From Lachnospiraceae bacterium A4 (GTDB lineage Bacteria; Bacillota; Clostridia; Lachnospirales; Lachnospiraceae), in the NCBI GenBank assembly GCA_000403215.2, contig KE159537.1, positions 41,551-105,550 of the forward strand: a DNA stretch of 64,000 nucleotides, read 5' to 3'. Positions 63,930 through 64,000 of the stretch are shown in pieces. The position numbers were made by a program, and so were the translations under genes. The stretch's first letter is position 1; every line of letters begins with the position of its first letter. The notes beneath the pieces were generated by a model that saw only the letters and a list, made by a program, of their open reading frames with translations, was not told the DNA's origin and ran no database searches.

Positions 63930-64000
63930 CTAAGAAGCCAGAAAATCCCAGTGTTTTTCTGACTCTTCCTGTAGCTCATGAATTATCTGTGTTATGTATG
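63930..64000 (-). CDS. partial coding region ending in TAG, upstream part of the interrupted gene
   Basis: In the same frame as the segment above, the last codons before the TAG read IIHELQEESEKHWDFLAS, which has good coding character. The gene continues beyond the window edge. Whether this TAG is the natural end or a premature stop cannot be settled here. Confidence 0.45.
   Translation of the reverse strand, partial: YITQIIHELQEESEKHWDFLAS

Noticed and set aside
63930..63932. TAG read as pyrrolysine
   Set aside because: No pyrrolysine machinery is visible and the protein type has no known link to it; a nonsense mutation is simpler.

Overview
The window reads as a stretch of chromosome from an anaerobic Bacillota, most likely a Lachnospiraceae-type Clostridia. 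The reasons are the gene order rimP-nusA-rnpM-ylxQ-infB-rbfA-nrnA-truB-ribF, a groES-groEL operon under a CIRCE operator, luxS, a stand-alone glycyl-radical protein, a comEB-type dCMP deaminase, pyrB-pyrI, strong GGAGG ribosome binding sites and moderate base composition. The species assignment is inference. Nearly all genes lie on the minus strand.

Layout. 0-5 kb: the end of a CbiT-like gene (+), then, in minus-strand transcription order, a secreted NlpC/P60 hydrolase, secG, rnr and smpB. 5-14 kb: the translation and RNA operon from rimP down to ribF. 14-16 kb: citrate synthase. 16-17.3 kb: a small accessory patch with a Uma2 nuclease, a 63-aa protein gene, a gene remnant abutting a tRNA, and two identical tRNA-Glu genes. 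17.5-26 kb: a mixed, partly decayed region with a Dabb protein, EAL remnants, acylphosphatase, a NifX-PAS fusion, an AAA ATPase, an IS1182-type element, an ATPase/nuclease and a MATE exporter. 26-31 kb: luxS, a secreted amidase-like protein, Nudix, Fur, a DNA glycosylase and a DHH phosphoesterase. 31-38 kb: a hybrid kinase with a two-receiver regulator, the glycyl-radical protein with its Crp/Fnr regulator, and groES-groEL. 38-51 kb: degenerate GGDEF, PHP-HAD fusion, ABC-F, unknown proteins, and pheA-ppx-ppk1-maf. 51-58 kb: a beta-propeller protein, a membrane protein, a D,D-carboxypeptidase, pyrBI with an attenuator leader, and two G3E GTPases, one extremely histidine-rich. 58-64 kb: dCMP deaminase, trypsin-like protease, a secreted protein, an L,D-transpeptidase, the RNase P RNA, a second copy of the 63-aa protein cassette (carrying a small inserted element) and an interrupted gene.

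How genes work together. Ribosome assembly and initiation factors (rimP, rbfA, infB), RNA decay and rescue (rnr, smpB, nrnA) and Sec export (secG) form the housekeeping core. Polyphosphate synthesis and degradation (ppk1, ppx) sit together. Cell-wall remodelling is spread over the NlpC/P60 protein, the carboxypeptidase and the L,D-transpeptidase.

The most interesting signals are: (1) a pyrBI leader that looks like a coupled leader-peptide attenuator. A 35-codon U-rich reading frame runs through the terminator, its Shine-Dalgarno is the 5' terminator arm, and it ends overlapping the pyrB start. (2) A palindromic Crp/Fnr-type operator at an inferred -41.5 upstream of the glycyl-radical gene and next to a Crp/Fnr gene. 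(3) A 119-bp palindromic element with an 8-bp target duplication, whose empty site is preserved in a paralogous cassette 46 kb away. (4) That duplicated 63-aa-protein cassette itself. (5) A CobW-type GTPase with a 164-residue His-rich block beside a G3E-DUF1980-like protein.
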